Shown in pieces: positions 3,757 through 5,657 of a stretch of DNA of 5,657 bases. Under the pieces are notes generated by a model. The model ran no database searches. It was not told where the DNA came from and was given only the letters and a program-made list of their open reading frames with translations. Numbering within the stretch: position 1 is the stretch's first letter; each line of letters starts with the position of its first letter. This DNA comes from Methanomicrobiales archaeon (GTDB lineage Archaea > Halobacteriota > Methanomicrobia > Methanomicrobiales > Methanoculleaceae). Both the position numbers and the translations under genes were made by a program. The stretch lies in assembly GCA_019136335.1 (NCBI GenBank), contig JAGVUK010000164.1, positions 1-5,657 of the forward strand, read 5' to 3'.

Positions 3757-5657
3757 ATGAGTGGTAAGCCGTTGCTGGTAACGTGCGGGCTCCCGTACAC
3801 AAACGGTCCCTGCCATATCGGGCACCTGCGGACCTACGTGCCGGCGGACTTTTACGTGCGGTATATGCGCCGGTCCGGGGAGGAAGTCGTCTTCATATGC
3901 GGTTCCGACAACCACGGAACCCCGATCGTGATCAGTGCCGAGCGGGAGGGTTCGACCCCTCGCGCCCTCTCGGAGCGCTATCATCAGCACTTCTACGAGA
4001 CGTTCCGGCGGATGGAGGTCGTCTTCGACCGGTTCGGCATGACCGACGATGCCATGAACCGCGAGACCACGCGCTCGATCGTCGAGCGCCTCATCGATAA
4101 CGGCTACGTCTACTCAAAGACCATCAGCCAGAGTTACTGCCCCGCGTGCGAGCGGTTCCTCCCGGACCGCTATGTGGAGGGGATCTGCCCCCACTGCGGG
4201 GCGGTCGCCCGGGGCGACGAGTGCGACCAGGGGTGCGGGCAACACCTCGAGCCCGGCGAGATCAAGGATGCGGTCTGCAAGATATGCGGCGGGAAGGCGG
4301 AGAACCGGGAGCAGGAGCACTATTTCTTCAAACTCTCGGCGTTCCGGGACTTCCTCCTCGAGTACCTCCCCACCCTCGGGGGCACCGCGACCGCCCGGAA
4401 CTATGCCCTCGGGTGGGTGAAGGAACTCCTGCACGACTGGTGCATCACCCGGACGATGGACTGGGGCGTTCCCTTCCCGGGGAGCGACGACCTCGTCGTC
4501 TACGTCTGGGTCGACGCGCCCATCGGCTACATATCGTTCACGAAGGAGTGGGCACAGATCGCGGGAGCCGACTGGAAGGCCTACTGGTGCGGCGATGAAA
4601 CAAGGGTCACCCACTTCATCGGCGGGGACATCATCTACCACCACTGCATCTTCTGGCCCGCCCTCCTCAAGGCGGCGGGCTACGGTCTCCCGCACGCGGT
4701 GGTCGCAAGCGGCATGGTCACCATCGAGGGCAGGAAGTTCTCGAAGTCCCGCGGCTACGTCGTCTGGACAAACGACGACTACCTGGATATGGGGCTCCCG
4801 GCAGACTACCTCCGCTACTACCTCCTCTCCTACACCAACCACACGAAAGAGCTCGACTTCTCCTGGAAGGTCTACGCCGAGCGGGTGAACAAGGAGATCG
4901 TCGGGACGCTCGGGAACTTCGTCTACCGGACGATGTACTTCGCGGAGAAGGAGTTTGGCGGCGTGCCCGACCTCCCTCCCCGGCCGGCCATCCTCGAAGA
5001 GGTCGAGCGGTCGCTTGCCGGGGTCGATGCAGCGATGCGGGACTACGACTTCAAGAACGCTGTCGACTCGATGATGGCGCTTGCGTCGTTTGGGAACGCC
5101 TACATCCAGAATAACGCCCCCTGGAAACTGATCAAGGAGGACCGGGCCGCGGCAGAACAGGTGATCGCCGACTGCCTCCAGGTCGTGAAAGCGCTCGTCC
5201 TGACGTTTGAGCCCCTGATGCCTGATGCGATGCAGCGGGCCTGGACGATGCTCGGCTACGACGACAATGTTGCGGATCACCCCATCGCCGAAGCCACGGC
5301 GCCGGTCGGGGCACGAGCGCTCGCAAAGCCCGCCCCCCTCTTTGCGAAGATCGAGGAGGCGCAGGTGAACGACCTTGAGAAGGTCCTCAACGCGCGGGTG
5401 GACGCGGCGAATGCGGCCGCGAAGAAGAAGACGAGCACCGTCTCCATCGAGGAGTTCGGGAAGCTCGAGATCCGGATAGCAAAGGTCGTCTCGGCCGAGC
5501 CTATCAAGGGCTCGAAGAAACTCTACAAACTCATCGTCGACCTCGGGGGCGAGAAGCGCCAGGTGGTCAGCGGGATCGCACCGTTCTACGCTCCCGACGA
5601 ACTCGCGGGGAAGGACGTGGCGATGATTGTAAACCTTGCGCCGGCGAAGATCTTCGG
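3757..5657 (+). CDS. metG: Methionyl-tRNA synthetase with C-terminal tRNA-binding domain, 3' end beyond window
   Basis: Class I synthetase that charges tRNA-Met (initiator and elongator) in the cytoplasm; 633 full codons are visible with no stop before the right edge. Seen: HIGH signature as HIGH at 20-23 (NGPCHIGHL); zinc-knuckle insertion with four cysteine pairs, C128/131, C144/147, C156/160 and C174/177, as in two-zinc archaeal enzymes; the KMSKS loop as KFSKS at 327-331 (EGRKFSKSRG); and NNAPW with W456 matching the Trp that reads the CAU anticodon. After a lysine-rich linker, an EMAP II/Trbp111-type OB fold begins near residue 561 (FGKLEIRIAKV) and is cut at AKIFG. So this is the long form with the dimerising tRNA-binding domain fused, not a separate gene. 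The ATG at 3757 gives MSGKPLLVTCGLPYTNG, the normal N-terminus, and box A spacing supports it; little or no leader is expected. Confidence 0.97.
   Translation, partial: MSGKPLLVTCGLPYTNGPCHIGHLRTYVPADFYVRYMRRSGEEVVFICGSDNHGTPIVISAEREGSTPRALSERYHQHFYETFRRMEVVFDRFGMTDDAMNRETTRSIVERLIDNGYVYSKTISQSYCPACERFLPDRYVEGICPHCGAVARGDECDQGCGQHLEPGEIKDAVCKICGGKAENREQEHYFFKLSAFRDFLLEYLPTLGGTATARNYALGWVKELLHDWCITRTMDWGVPFPGSDDLVVYVWVDAPIGYISFTKEWAQIAGADWKAYWCGDETRVTHFIGGDIIYHHCIFWPALLKAAGYGLPHAVVASGMVTIEGRKFSKSRGYVVWTNDDYLDMGLPADYLRYYLLSYTNHTKELDFSWKVYAERVNKEIVGTLGNFVYRTMYFAEKEFGGVPDLPPRPAILEEVERSLAGVDAAMRDYDFKNAVDSMMALASFGNAYIQNNAPWKLIKEDRAAAEQVIADCLQVVKALVLTFEPLMPDAMQRAWTMLGYDDNVADHPIAEATAPVGARALAKPAPLFAKIEEAQVNDLEKVLNARVDAANAAAKKKTSTVSIEEFGKLEIRIAKVVSAEPIKGSKKLYKLIVDLGGEKRQVVSGIAPFYAPDELAGKDVAMIVNLAPAKIF

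Noticed and set aside
4114..5280. A 388-aa open frame on the minus strand opposite metG
   Set aside because: It lies wholly antisense to the conserved methionyl-tRNA synthetase and its translation is low-complexity in D, E, V, R and P, as expected when a GC-rich gene is read backwards.
1..5657. CRISPR array, insertion sequence, integrase or attachment-site duplication beside the tRNA
   Set aside because: I saw no regularly spaced direct repeats, no transposase or integrase motif, and no second copy of the tRNA-Phe 3' end in the window, so there is no direct sign that the tRNA served as an integration site.

Overview
The window looks like chromosomal DNA from a GC-rich methanogenic archaeon, most likely a Methanomicrobiales member such as Methanoculleus. 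That assignment is inference, from the archaeal-style methionyl-tRNA synthetase, a tRNA gene without encoded CCA, T/A-rich box A elements about 25 bp before several start codons (leaderless or near-leaderless transcripts), and overall protein character. No database search was possible.

Left part (1-1693, all minus strand, read right to left). A 43-aa ORF of unknown function has its own leaderless-type promoter. It is followed by mntA (minimal nucleotidyltransferase antitoxin), hepT (HEPN-domain RNase toxin), a HicB-like small protein and a TrpF-family isomerase cut by the left edge. From mntA on, each gene overlaps the next (11 bp, 4 bp, then a 1-bp TGATG junction), so they probably form one translationally coupled operon. 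The MntA/HepT pair carries all diagnostic motifs (GS-x10-DxD and RX4HXY). The TrpF-like protein keeps the catalytic Cys and Asp but lacks two substrate-side motifs of phosphoribosylanthranilate isomerase, so its substrate is open.

Centre (1694-1964). A tRNA-Phe(GAA) gene lies on the minus strand with a box A upstream and a T-tract downstream. A 134-bp gap separates it from a plus-strand gene and holds promoters facing both ways.

Right part (1965-5657). A DHH/DHHA1 phosphoesterase (plus) runs convergently into an unrecognised 262-aa protein gene (minus); the two coding regions overlap by 14 bp at their 3' ends. The 262-aa gene is divergent from metG (methionyl-tRNA synthetase, plus), across only 42 bp that must hold both promoters. 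metG runs off the right edge inside its C-terminal tRNA-binding OB-fold domain.

The parts most worth a second look are the left-hand operon (small ORF + HEPN/MNT + orphan HicB-like + divergent TrpF paralogue) and the uncharacterised 262-aa gene.
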